Origin: Bactericera cockerelli
Taxonomy: Eukaryota; Arthropoda; Insecta; Hemiptera; Triozidae
NCBI GenBank assembly: GCA_024516035.1
Contig: CM044967.1
Coordinates: forward strand, 14,473,363-14,537,362
Direction: 5' to 3'
Length of the DNA stretch: 64,000 nucleotides
Shown: in pieces, positions 1-11,612 of the stretch
How positions within the stretch are numbered: position 1 is the stretch's first letter
How the letters are laid out: each line of letters begins with the position of its first letter
Program-made: the position numbers and the translations under genes
Notes under the pieces: model-generated
The model's database searches: none
The model's input: only the letters and a program-made list of their open reading frames with translations
What the model was told of the DNA's origin: nothing

Positions 1-1737
1 TTTGCTTTCATTGATTTTGATTCTCCATTTTTCCGTCCATCTTTGAAATTTGGAAATGGTTTGGGTCAGTGCTGAAGAAGTATCTTGTGTATTATCACCA
101 ATAGCTAAAAATGCTGTATCATCAGCAAAAGTGGCAATTGTGTTAATGTTGTCATTTGGCATGTCGCTTGTGTACAAAATATAAAGGATAGGTCCTAGGA
201 CACTACCTTGTGGTACAGAGGCTTTTACACTCATGAGATCAGAGTAACTGTCGTCTTGCTTAATTCTGAAGTACCGGTCTGATAAGTACGACTCGAGAAT
301 TTCAGCAAGATTTTGAGGAAGAATTTTCTTTAGTTTGAAGTTCAGACCTTCATGCCAAACTTTATCAAATGCTTGAGAAACGTCAAGGAAAATGGCAGAG
401 CAAACTTTTTTATCTTCAATAGCTTTCTCAATTTGGGAAGTAATTCTGTGTACCTGCTCAATGCAGTTATGCTGTGAGCGGAATCCAAACTGATGGTTAG
501 GTATCAGATTTTTTTCCTGTATAATTACAAGAAGGCGTTTGTTCAGTATTTTTTCGAATAATTTTGACAGAACCGGTAAAAGAGATATTGGCCGGTATGA
601 TGTAAGTTCACTTTCTGGCTTTCCTGGTTTCAAAATCATTTTTATTTCACTGATTTTCCATGCCAGAGGTACATATTTCAATTTAAACGCAGCATTTATG
701 ATCTGTGTTATTTTAACAGCAGCAATGCGCGGAATATTTTTTAGCAAAATACCTGTGATCAAATCATATCCAGGTGCTTTTTTAGGGTTTATCTCATTTT
801 TTATTGTGCGCTGTACCTCGCGCACGGTAGAAGGTGAGATTTCATATTCTGTGTTTATGTATTGTATGTCATCAAGAGGTTGTGTATTACCTACTGGATC
901 GTTTGGCGTAAAAGTGCTAGCTAGATATGTAGCAAATGCAGTGGCTTTAGATTTACTATCCTTCATCCATGTTCCATCACTATTTCTTATGGGTGGGTCT
1001 TGTACAATCGGTCTCTTTAGAGACTTGGTAGCTCTCCACAGACTATAGTCTGTTGATTGATCAGCAGTAAGTTCACTAAGGTACTTACTGATAGACTCTT
1101 TTTTCAGGTCTTGTATTTTTTCCCTAAGATTCCGGACTAATCGATTAAACTTTGTTTTATCAGTACGAGCGCGGGAGCGCTGCCATTGCTTCCTAGCGCG
1201 TCGTTTTTCGGCTACCATATCTAAAATTTCAACAGGGTAATTTACTCCTGTCGACTTTGTGACAATGTCAGGTGTATTTTCCCATGCAGCTGCTTGGATA
1301 TCCACAACGAGTTTCTCAAGTTCATGGTCGATATCTTCCTGAGTCTGCAGCGGAATGGTTATGTTTATTTTTTGTGCCAGTGAAATTTTAAAACTAGTCC
1401 AATCCGTTCTCTTGTTGGTGAGAGCAGGGTTGGATTCTTTTAATATAATGTGTTCACTTAGTGTAAGTAATATAGCCGAATGATCGGAAGATACTTAATT
1501 AGTGTCTTCTATGGTCATATAGTTAGCATAGATATTTTTGAAAACGAAAAAATCTAAGAGATCAGGTACTTTTTCTGGGTCACTTGGCCAGTATGTAGGA
1601 GCACATGTACTTATGACTTCTGCTCTATGTTCCGTCATAGCGTTAACTAAATTTCTACCTTTGGTATTAGTGATTCTTGATCCAAAATTTACATGTTTAG
1701 CATTCCAAAATCTACCCCGATACCAAAAGGCCTGTTA
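1..1737 (-). pseudogene. Jockey-like non-LTR retrotransposon pol fragment (endonuclease C-terminus and reverse transcriptase)
   Basis: Read on the minus strand in the frame whose codons align with position 1, this is an almost continuous pol polypeptide of about 575 codons that runs off the window edge. The high-coordinate end has an APE-type endonuclease remnant with NAKHVNFGSR, like the GDFNAKH motif of Jockey endonucleases, and SSDHSAILLTL further on. The reverse transcriptase follows: NPKKAPGYD, YRPISLLPVLSKLFEKIL, QFGFRSQHNCIEQ, FLDVSQAFDKVWHEGL, VPQGSVLGPILYIL and the catalytic FADDTAF. One in-frame stop (1495-1497) sits just before SSDHS, so the copy is probably dead although the RT is open. 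The endonuclease N-terminus is not recognisable beyond 1737. Family assignment to the Jockey superfamily is from these motifs; the exact clade is uncertain. Confidence 0.88.
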
Positions 1738-1961
1738 GAAAATTCAATGCTCTAATCCTTGTTAGTTTGTAGTCATCCAGCAAGACATTGCTACAGACTC
1801 AATAGAATCTATCCCTGTAGAAGGCATAGATTCTTATCTGCTTGATCTTATGGATAGTCAGATTTTCTTCGGGTTAAAAAGCTGCCATATGGTTTTATCA
1901 ATTATTTCTCTGATGTATATAAGTTCTTCTGTGTAGGCACCTAGAGTATTTTTCCCTAGAG

Positions 1962-4118
1962 CAGTGGCGGCTCGTCGGGTGAAGACACTGAAGACATTTT
2001 CACCTAATTTTGAACAGTGAAAACACTACTCATAATCCCTTGAAAATGGCACAATTGATCCAACTCAAAGAAAGAAAAAAAAAAAAAAAAAAGAGTAAGC
2101 TTTGTGTAAAATAGATCAATGCTGCTTAACATTTCATGTTACTTTCCAAGGAGAACACCAAATGTGAAGACAATTCAAAATTGTCTTCAGTTGTCCTTGA
2201 ATCAACCAATCAGAGTTGAGTATTTCCAAGTAGGTATCATGAAATATTAGGCAAGAACTATATCTATGTAATATGCTACTGAGGACAGTCTTCAGTTGTA
2301 TTCAGTTTACATTATCTACACGACCTCATACGAAATGTCACGAAGCCACATACCATGTGCGATGTCATGTGTATTTGATATTAACATTGTTGCCAGTAGC
2401 ATTATGCCAGACCTAGGAAACCAGTCAATGATTTAGCATCCCATATCTAGCACAATCTTGTAATATTAAAAAAAAAAAAAAAAAAATAATAATAATAATA
2501 ATAACGTAGGCGTTAGGAAAGCAGGATTTTGTGTCAGGAATTTTGGATATTATTTCTCATTTTTTGGGTTCTAGTTTTGTACATAGTTCCTAAACGATAG
2601 CCGATACTAATAAATTTTAACTATTTATGTATCTTGTCAACTATAGTCTTAAAAAGGACATCTCGATTGAAGTCAAATCTCGGATATAATTATTTAATGT
2701 ATGTACCGAAATTGAGCCAAATAATATAATCTGGTATCTAGTTGTTCCAAGAAGTTTCTAAATAGGGACAATGGTGGTCCTGTTTAAGATCCTGACTATG
2801 GAACCACTTTAAAAAAAAAATCATGAAATTAGACGTGTTGAAATGAAATTCTCAAGAGAAAATTCTGTTCAGGCGGTGTAGTATTATTTTTTAAAATAAA
2901 TAAATACGTCTCACATGATTTGATGGATTTCTTTAAAATTAAAATATAGCTCTTGAAGTTTGTAGAAATTTAGCTATGAAATTAACTTGGCAACATTGTA
3001 TCTCTTATCTTTAGAATGTAAACAAAACTTGTTGTGCACTTTTTAAATTTTATTAGATTATTTTCAAATCTTTTCAACGGTAATCAAGTGACTTTTAATT
3101 GGTGTAACTAGTTAATAAAGTTATTTCCCATTATTTGATACAGGACAGAAACATTATTCCTACCTGATCTGACCTGTGCTTTTCATAATAAGTTGAATAT
3201 GAAGTGTACTTTTTTCAGTGTCAGAAATAACATTATAATCATGCAGGTTGCAGGTAGCTAAGCACACAGCTTCCAGTGAAGTACTTAAAATTATAAGGCA
3301 ATATCTGTGTTTTTCATAAATAGTCATTTAGACATCAATGGTAACCCAAATTTAAGCTGATTTTATATTTGTAGTAAGTATGTTTTCTTAGATTTATTTT
3401 GTAATCTGGTGGTGGATTTTCTTCCAGTTTCGGATTGTAATTTTTAGTCTTCAACTAACTTTCTTTCCTTCCCAGTTCTAACCCCTCTTTAAAATGTTGT
3501 ACCTACCTATCTACTGAGGTATAATCCTAATATTTTTATTTTAATTCCTTTTTAGTCTTTTTACCAACTTTTAGTTAATATTTTTTATTAAGATGAATAA
3601 ATATTTTTTTATTAAGATGAATATTTAATAACAGTATTTCAAAGAAACAATGAGATTCCCACAAAATCATGGGGTTCAAACATTAAAAGTATGTAACCCC
3701 ATTCAGATTAAGAAGTAATGAGGATAAGAAAGATATTATGATTACTGGATGTCCAATTTCTCCAATTACTATAACCACCACTAAAAAAGTAAAGCAAATG
3801 CCTGCCCCACAGCCATACAGTTCAAGCCTGAATGGCTTATGAAAATTGAATGGCTGTGTACCAGCTCAAGTGTTGACAAATTGTTCTGCTGGCCTTGTTT
3901 ATTTATTAAGTACCAAGTGTTCTCCAAAAAAAGTACCTATAAAAACTTATATGATGCAAAACTGGTATGAGAGAAAATCATGCTCTGCAGGGAAACAGCC
4001 ATCACTTACAATGGGCTGTGTTTATGAACTAAGATCAGATAAATTAATAATTTTATTTTTTCAATACTTCTGGGTATAATTTGTCTTCACCTAGTCTTGA
4101 AGTCAGGAGCCGCCACTG
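1962..4118. mobile_element. hAT-superfamily DNA transposon, probably non-autonomous (2157 bp)
   Basis: The element begins CAGTGGCGGCTC (1962) and ends with its reverse complement GAGCCGCCACTG (4107-4118). It is flanked on both sides by the same 8-bp sequence CCCTAGAG (1954-1961 and 4119-4126), as expected of a hAT target duplication. Beyond the 12-bp tips both ends carry GGTGAAGACA at slightly different distances, and GTCTTCA-like motifs recur internally (2160-2200, 2282-2300), perhaps subterminal transposase sites. The interior is AT-rich with an A-run plus (TAA)n at 2468-2503. A 77-codon plus-strand ORF at 3846-4079 contains WYERKSCSAG, faintly like the TTF/ZMYM zinc-finger start of some hAT transposases, but no transposase core is visible. 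The exact TSD suggests a fairly recent insertion. Confidence 0.9.
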
Positions 4119-4126
4119 CCCTAGAG

Positions 4127-7100
4127 ACCAAAAGTTACATTAGTACAATAAATTTTATTATCTTTGACAGAATGTATTGTGTTTTCAATATCTCACTTAC
4201 AGTTAATATGAATGTGTATCGCTATAGCCTTGACGATGAATATTCCATGAAGTAGGTCTGTATCCTGAACTATTTGGGTCCAGGAGACTAAATGAATTTA
4301 TTTTGCAGCATGCACATTAATATAATTATGTTTACTCAACAATAAGCGAAAAAATGTCCTGGGAGCTCTGTACCAGTAATAACTGAGGTGGAAAAAAACT
4401 CACATCTTTATTTTTCATCCTGGGTATTGCTTAAGTACCTATCTACAAATTCGAGAGGCATACTACTACTACTACTATAAGGTAAGTAAAATATAACTCC
4501 ATAAATCAACCATCAGCGGATTTAGCATGTTAAAGTTAAATAACAAACTTATTGGTTTTGAATTCATCCATGAAGAACTATTCATCATATTCTGTTTTGT
4601 TGTCATATTTTTCTCACCCAAGTTGTGTGATGTGCTCCAAATAGAAGGAGAATCTTTGGTCGCGGTATTACAATGATAACTATTTTAACGAACTGGCGGT
4701 ATATTTTCTATTAGGTCATTGCTCCATCTCTAACTGATGCTTACCTATTGATCGACTTTTCTGTTGTCCTTATCTTAATGGGTCAAAGAGATTATTTAAT
4801 TGTTTGAAGAAAATAATATAAGTACAATTTTGTGCTTCTTATTTAAAAAAAAATGAAAGCTTTGTAAATAAGAACTTGAAATCCATACCGGATGCCATAT
4901 TTTGCTAATTGAGTTAGTTGAAGTTTTGTTATAGGGGTTCTGACCGAAATGTTAATTTGAAGAAAATACCTGTTAAACCATGTTAAAGGCGGATGTCTAT
5001 AGTGTTCTAACAAGTTTATTATAGTATTATAACCTTATATATTATACGTAGATAGTGAATTTTTTTAGGACAAAATATAATCAAACATCACCTTTCTGTA
5101 GTATAGTCCCCTGCTTTATAGTGGTTTTTTGCAACTATCACAATTTGTAAATATCACAACATTAAATTTTAAATAATCAGTTTGACATATTTTCTTAATG
5201 ATATAGGTGTCTAATAAAATTGCTGCATGCTATGTTAAATCTCCACTGCTTTACACACTGCAGAAAAAGTTATGACGGATAGACCAGATCAGCAGTTTCC
5301 CTGTTGTTGCATATTGTATATCATCAGTTAGCTGCAGCCTCCTCAATACTCCACATAGCTCTGTCCAACTAAATCTCTTCATCTTAAGTATGTTTCAAAT
5401 ACTGTTCATAAAAGTTAAAAAAAATCTGGCTCCTCAGAAATTTCATCTATAAAATTTACGGCATTGATAATTTTTTTATCCTCAATAGGATATCCAACAC
5501 ATAGAGTATGAAATTTAAAACACATAATCATTTGTTTTAAGCTTTATCTCTTTAATTAATTAGATAATAACATAGTTTACCTAAAATTATTAGGTACATA
5601 AATTTATATTTAATATTTACATAAAATCCTTAAAACAGGAAATACAAGAGTATAGTTTCAACACAGGTAATCTCTTCAGTTAAGTAAATTATAACCATAG
5701 ATCAAGAACTTTTCAATTTGCTATGATCACAATAGACTTTTATTTCTGGATTTTATTTTTGAATCTCTCTGTTCTTGGTAATTTTAAACGGGGTCATTTC
5801 AATTTTGGGTACATTTTCTGTTTCATTGACATGTTTTCTTTTGGATTTGATTTAATTTCAATAAAATCTCATTTTAATTTTCTAAATTTCGATTAGTTAA
5901 AAAAAAAAGAATGCAAACTTAACACCATCACTAGAATTCAAATATCAAAACTAAACATTACGCACCAAAATTTATTCTATTTTATGCATATTTCAATGTG
6001 TATGAGTGCCTTGAATCATTTCAGATATGCAATGTGCATAGTATTGAAAAGAGTCAATCTATGGTTAAGAATTTCGTTTTAACAGAAAGATCAGACAGAG
6101 TACCTACATTTAGAGTCCCTTAGATTATGATAAAGCCACCGTTCGTGAAACCATAAGCGACTTAACAACTAATTCAATTACAAAATGAGCTCCAGCCACT
6201 TAATAATCTTGTTTCATAGGACTCTAAATAATCATGATTAACTGGAAAATGTTTCAAAACAAGATATGTTATCTATTATTTTTATGATAAAATTCATAAA
6301 AAAATATAAAAGTAGGCACATATTATACTAATATAGTATGCAAATATAGTTAATAAATTCAAATTATTAACAAAAAATCATTCTGCATTGGTCGGTATTC
6401 ATCGTATATTATATACAAAAACTACTTCAAATGAGATCTCTGAAACTCATTAGAATTTTCAGGGACCATTGAATCACTTACATTTTTACTGTCAAACTCT
6501 ATGTAGCCGATTAAAAAGAGTTCAGTTACATGTGAGACAAAAATGCAGAACTGTTTATAGAAACTCTTATAAAGATTATAGAACACAAACATCTTAGCAT
6601 TAAACTCTGGACTCACTTAAATCAAAATGAAGTTTTCATTCGATATGAGAAATCGTAACTTTCATTAGATATAATGTAAAATCATACATCTAATTATAAA
6701 TATACGGCAAAATCATATAAATAGGAATTCCTATTGAAAGCTTGATGTTGGCTGGGTTTAACATTGAAAGAGCATGGTTAAACTTGGATTTTTTCTCCTC
6801 TGTCATCTAGTACAAATGATAAAAAGAAGAAAATACGATTTCCAAAACACTTCATCCTAAACAAAATCGTCTCCTTTGATATGTGATTAAATTTAATGCT
6901 ATAATACATCAAATAAACGTTATTTTTGTGAATGTAAATAATACGAGTAGTAATAATACTGTGCCACCAAACACTTGATGGTCAAAGACTGATAATATCC
7001 ATATTAAAAATTATTCGACCAATGAAAGTGTCTATGAAATTACCAATACCTACAAACAATTTTGTGTGAAATCCAATGGGTCGTATGGGCAGAATGTTAT

Positions 7101-7554
7101 TTTGAATTATTTAGACGTCCTATTTAAGGACTTAGAATTTTTTTTGAATTATCACCAATAAAGTTGGCTTTATCAACAAACAAAAAAATAACTTCGATTC
7201 TTTTTAATTACGCTCCATTCACTTTTTTAGAAATTTCGCGTGGCAACTAGAGTTGGAAGTACTCAAACGTGAAACTCTAACTCACAAATATTTTAATATG
7301 ATTTAAACATGTAAACGTCTATTTTTTTCACAATTGATGTTTTCTAATCAAACTGGGTAAAATTTAATAAAAAATATGAAATTCCACTCTTGCAGTTACT
7401 CAGGGGGAAGTAACATAATATTAAATTGACTAGTCATTTAAAGTATAAAATAATGTCAGTTTACCAAAAGGACACAACAGAAATACTTATCTAATTCAGC
7501 CATTTTGTCAAAACTCTTTTTAATGTTGTCATCATACAGTAATCACGCTGTACT
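4127..7554. other. AT-rich stretch without recognisable gene
   Basis: Intergenic sequence between the hAT element and the stop codon of the large minus-strand exon. I see no supported coding region, RNA gene or structured repeat. It presumably includes the 3' untranslated region of the minus-strand gene ending at 7555. An AATAAA-like string overlaps that stop codon, but no clear downstream cleavage signal could be chosen. Confidence 0.4.
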
Positions 7555-10500
7555 TCAAAGTTTTATTTTACTTGAAGGGGAGCTACTCAATTGTTCACTA
7601 CTGACAGAAGTTTTTTTTGTGAAAGTCTCAATTTTAACTGTTGACATTTCATCATTTTGGCTTTCATTTAGTTTTTCCACATCGTCGAATTTAACATCTG
7701 ACAACTGTACAAAGTTGTCTGTTGTTGTTTCGGAATGTGAAGTTTCCTCGTTCGTGGCAACTGTTTTTGAAGGGATATCTCTATTACTGGTCTTATAGTG
7801 TTCATTGATAGCTCTAACAGCACTTTCCATGCGTTGTTGAAGACCATCTACGTATCTTGCAAAAGTTTGGGTCGTTGCTTGTAATATTCTCAAGCCTATT
7901 TGTAGTTTCAATTGTGTTATGCTACGAATTACTGATATTAATGAAAACTCCTCGTTTTGCTGCTGTGGTTTTTGATCAACATTTGTAACGTTTTTCACAA
8001 TATTAGATTTATTTGTGTTGCCTAAAGTTGATGCTTCGTTTTTCAAAGTTGATGATACACTTGAGTCCATTTTGATTGTTGTTGTACCGGTTGTACTATC
8101 ACTTTTTTCACCTGAACTTGTATTCATATCTGATACTGGAATTGAATTAATTAAATTTTCCAAAGAGACTTTATCATCATTTTGTAACACACCATCTACT
8201 TCGTTATTAAATTCTTGAATATCACTTTTGAGATCAAAATTTTTTGCACTTCGTTTTTCTATTTTCAATTTTCTTGGTCCATGTTCAATAATAATTCCGT
8301 GTTCATTGCGATACCTAAACATATTATAGTTGCTGGAGTCGTTATTTAGATCATCGTCATCAGTATTGTAGTTAGGAACACCTTCTAAAGCTGAGTACGA
8401 GGGCTGATCAATAATGTTATTAGTTTCATTTTGAGACTCATTTTTCAAATCTGGGTTGATTTTTGTATAGTCATATTCCTGAGGAGAGTTTGAATCAGAG
8501 CGATGATTCTTCACATCTGACTCAGCATATCCTGTGTCATCACTGTATACGCTTCCTACACTTGCACTATAGGATATGAAATCATTATTATAATTCTCAT
8601 TAGCGTTGTACACACTATTTTCTGAAGTATATTGATTGGCAGTCTCTGGAGAGTTGGCTCTTGTGTCCGTTGGATAATTACTGTTGTAAACTGTATACTT
8701 CTCAAAATCATTACCGGTCAAGTCAGCTTTGTTCTTGTTTTTGTCTATGAGTGGAACATTCTCTACATATGTGTCTTCAATATTTGTATCACTACCAATA
8801 ATGGTATTGGCAAACTTGCTTTCTGGAGAAATCTGATTATTTTCAGGAGAATTAATGAGAGAGCTCTCTGTCTGAGTATTTCCTGTGTACGTAGGGTGGC
8901 TTTGTTCTGACTGATCGTGTTGAATCTTGCTATATTTTGTATTAGTGTTTGAGTTTGGTACCACATTGATTGTAGAGTACTTAGTGTTGGGGTTGATGCT
9001 TTCTCCAGCATATCCTACAACATCAGGGCTGTTATATTTGTCGTGAGAGTCATAAATAGGAGAAGATGGAGTACCGGATGAAGGCCTCTCTCGACTGTAA
9101 GGTGAGTAATCCATTCCTGTCAGGACTTGTCCCAAGACAGCTTCCTCTGGTTGTGCGTTGTCCATTCCTACAGTTCCATGATTGTAATTAGGATTATAAT
9201 AATGATGCAATCGATGAGGTCCTGGCACTCCATACTTGGAAATCTCTGGTCTCTCATAAGACGTGCGTCTTGCGGCAATGCCACCACCAAAGGGATATAA
9301 GAATAACCCAGCTAGCCCTGCTGTTAACATGAGACCAACAACACCTATTCCAACATTCGGCATTACTTCTCTCGCTAGGTAGTTGTAAATTCTTGTAGAT
9401 AAAGGTCTGCTGGTACTACTATCAGAGATTTTGGAGACTGCATTAATATCAACTGGTGTGATTTTACTTTCTGCTTCACTATTATTTACCTTTGATGGTT
9501 TCGTTCTTCGATTCTTGTTCTTTTTTTTCTTTTTCTTGTGTGATGAAGATTTAACTTTCTTTGGGGTCGATGTTATAGTTGACTGAGTTGTAGCTTCTTG
9601 ATAAACTTCAGAAGCACTGTTATTACGAGACAAAATGGTGGAGCTTATGAAGGGCATAAGAGTGCTTGGAGAATTGTACATGGTGTTGGAAGACTGTTCC
9701 TTGAGAACATTGACTATGGATGTAGGTTTGATCCTGGCAGGAACATGTGGGAAAGTAACCACTGGAGTTCCGAATCGAGTCATATTTGTCACCAAGTTTA
9801 ATGTTTCCATTGTAGAGGACTGCGTGGTTGTTATTGGTCTCATACTACTACTACTGATAGCAAGAATTTCTGGTTTATCCTTATCTTTACTAGGTACCGG
9901 GATTCTACCAACTATAATAGGAGTTTTGTTTTTAAATTTAGAGTCTTGCAGGGTGACAAGAGGTTTCCCAAGTTCACCCTCAGATTCAGTGACAGTTGTG
10001 GGAGTAGTACTAGAAACTATTGGTTTAGATGTTGAATTCAATGTTTTTTTAGAGTTAGATACTGGTTTTACAATACCTAGATTTGGTCTCGTAACCCTTT
10101 TTATGGATTCTTTTTGTTTTGTCTTTTCGGTAGTAGACAGTACTTTAACCATATCGATAGTTGGTTTAGAAGGTCGTTTTGAGGTTTCAAAAACTGATGA
10201 TGCAGTTGATGAACTGTACCTGTCATTTTGTTTGTTGGTCTTTTTACTAAATGAATAAGGAGTAGAAGAAAAATCTCCATTAAGCAATATCCAAGTTGAA
10301 AGCCCATTCGATGGAGTCGATGGTTGTCTGTTGGATTCTTTATCCATCTTTTCAAATAAAGTGGCGTCTTCATCTAACAAAACTGGAACTGCCTCGCCCT
10401 TTCCAGGTGAAATGAGTTCAATTTGTTGCTGAATTTTCGGAGGAGTTCTAATGTCAGTGATTACCATGTCAGTTGCACTAGGTGATTGCAAGAGTTGTTT

Positions 10501-10711
10501 GGTTACAGTTTTCAAAGATTCTCCAATAGGTGTTGGTCCGGTTGATATAGCAGCTCTTCCAATATCATTGCTTTCAGTTGATGAAGGGAGAGCCGGTTCA
10601 GAAGATTCTGTCTTAGACGATATCACTGAAGTCTCCACATTGATTGATTGAATCTCATGACCTTTGGATATGCTCTCTGTCGTTACCATGAAATTGACCT
10701 CTGGATCGACC
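7555..10711 (-). CDS. Uncharacterised Ser/Thr/Asn-rich single-pass membrane protein, large terminal exon
   Basis: A continuous minus-strand reading frame encodes 1051 residues ending in a stop at 7555. The frame stays open above 10711, but there the minus strand reads a pyrimidine tract then TTTCAG, a strong splice acceptor. I therefore start the exon at 10711 (reading VDPEVNF) and treat the upstream Met as intronic. Visible parts: residues 1-390, Ser/Thr/Lys-rich and disordered; a lysine run at about 391-397; a membrane segment at about 450-477 (VGIGVVGLMLTAGLAGLFLY) followed by PFGGGIAARR; a Tyr/Asn/Ser-rich disordered region; a possible dibasic site KIEKRSA near 819; and an amphipathic, probably helical segment at about 922-972. 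I recognise no family. The upstream exon(s), perhaps with a signal peptide, are unidentified. Its neighbour at 16523-20112 has the same strand and a similar low-complexity-plus-membrane design, so the two may be related in role. Confidence 0.75.
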
Positions 10712-11040
10712 CTGAAATTTGAAACAAAAGAAACAATTAGGAAATTTTGAAAATTTATAAAATCTAAATTTATTGCCATTATAAAATCCCGACATCAATC
10801 ACTCCGATAAGACATCACATAAATTACGATTCAACCATTAATATTACACACCGCTACACAAAAAACTCCACCATACCCCACTACACTACACACATATGTG
10901 TACCGACAAGTGATACAATAGAATGGTGATTTTTTTTTTTTTTTTTCAAGCATTTGAACACACAAGTGCCACTTTGCGCAGAAATTTAAAATCGCACTTT
11001 CTTCCTTTTATAAATTTTAATGGCTTGAAACTATTGTGTA
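10712..11040 (-). other. Intron start upstream of the large exon; no gene
   Basis: Minus-strand sequence just upstream of the acceptor at 10712-10713. It includes a T-run (10930-10946) and AT-rich sequence. Nothing coding is seen. Confidence 0.4.
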
Positions 11041-11201
11041 GTATTTTATTTAAGGTAATCATATTTGTGTTAATCACGATGTGATATTTTAATTATTACT
11101 CCAACTTGCTTTACTCATTTCTTCCTGAACTTGAGACTCGAACCACCGACCTTCGGTTACGAAGCCACCGCCTTATCCATCAAGCTACTGCGGTCGGTTA
11201 A
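11041..11201 (-). repeat. tRNA-derived SINE, family C, copy 1
   Basis: On the minus strand this reads as a tRNA-like head: GCAGTAGCTTGATGGATAAG (A-box region) and GGTCGGTGGTTCGAGTC (B-box region). An AT-rich body with TCACATCGTGATTAACACAA follows. The same head and body recur at 21896-22010, 40340-40440 and 56416-56552, always on the minus strand. Several mismatches between copies suggest an old family. Confidence 0.65.
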
Positions 11202-11612
11202 ATGAATTATACACGTATGGTATTTAAAGATATTTCGTATGGTAAAGATATTTATATTATTTTTCCCCTTTGTAAATGTTCATGTAACTGCATCATAAAT
11301 GATGCGTTTGAAAAAAATTAAAAATAAAATAAAAATTAGAACAACACCTGTCTAGGTATGTTCTGATATCTATGTCCATCCAAACAAAACTTCTCGTTTT
11401 TTACACTTCATTGGAGCAAGGGCAACTTAGTTGGTAATTTTCTAAAAAAAAAAAATAAAAAAAAATCCTACGATTCTGTGGTCATAAGTTTTGTTCGAAT
11501 CCTAAAATATAAATCAAATAGTTCAAACTCGAATACAAAATTTTATTTAACATTATCCTAGTAAACACAGTCTTATGCCACATAACAAAACCTTTAGTTA
11601 TTGAGAAAGAGT

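Noticed and set aside
7505..10651. Plus-strand and alternate-frame ORFs across the large exon (for example 9635-10258, 207 codons)
   Set aside because: They are antisense or shifted shadows of the Ser/Thr-rich minus-strand exon, whose composition suppresses stops in other frames.
10712..10779. Using the Met at 10779 as start of the large minus-strand protein
   Set aside because: A clear pyrimidine tract plus TTTCAG acceptor lies between that Met and the exon, so the 22 codons above it read intron.
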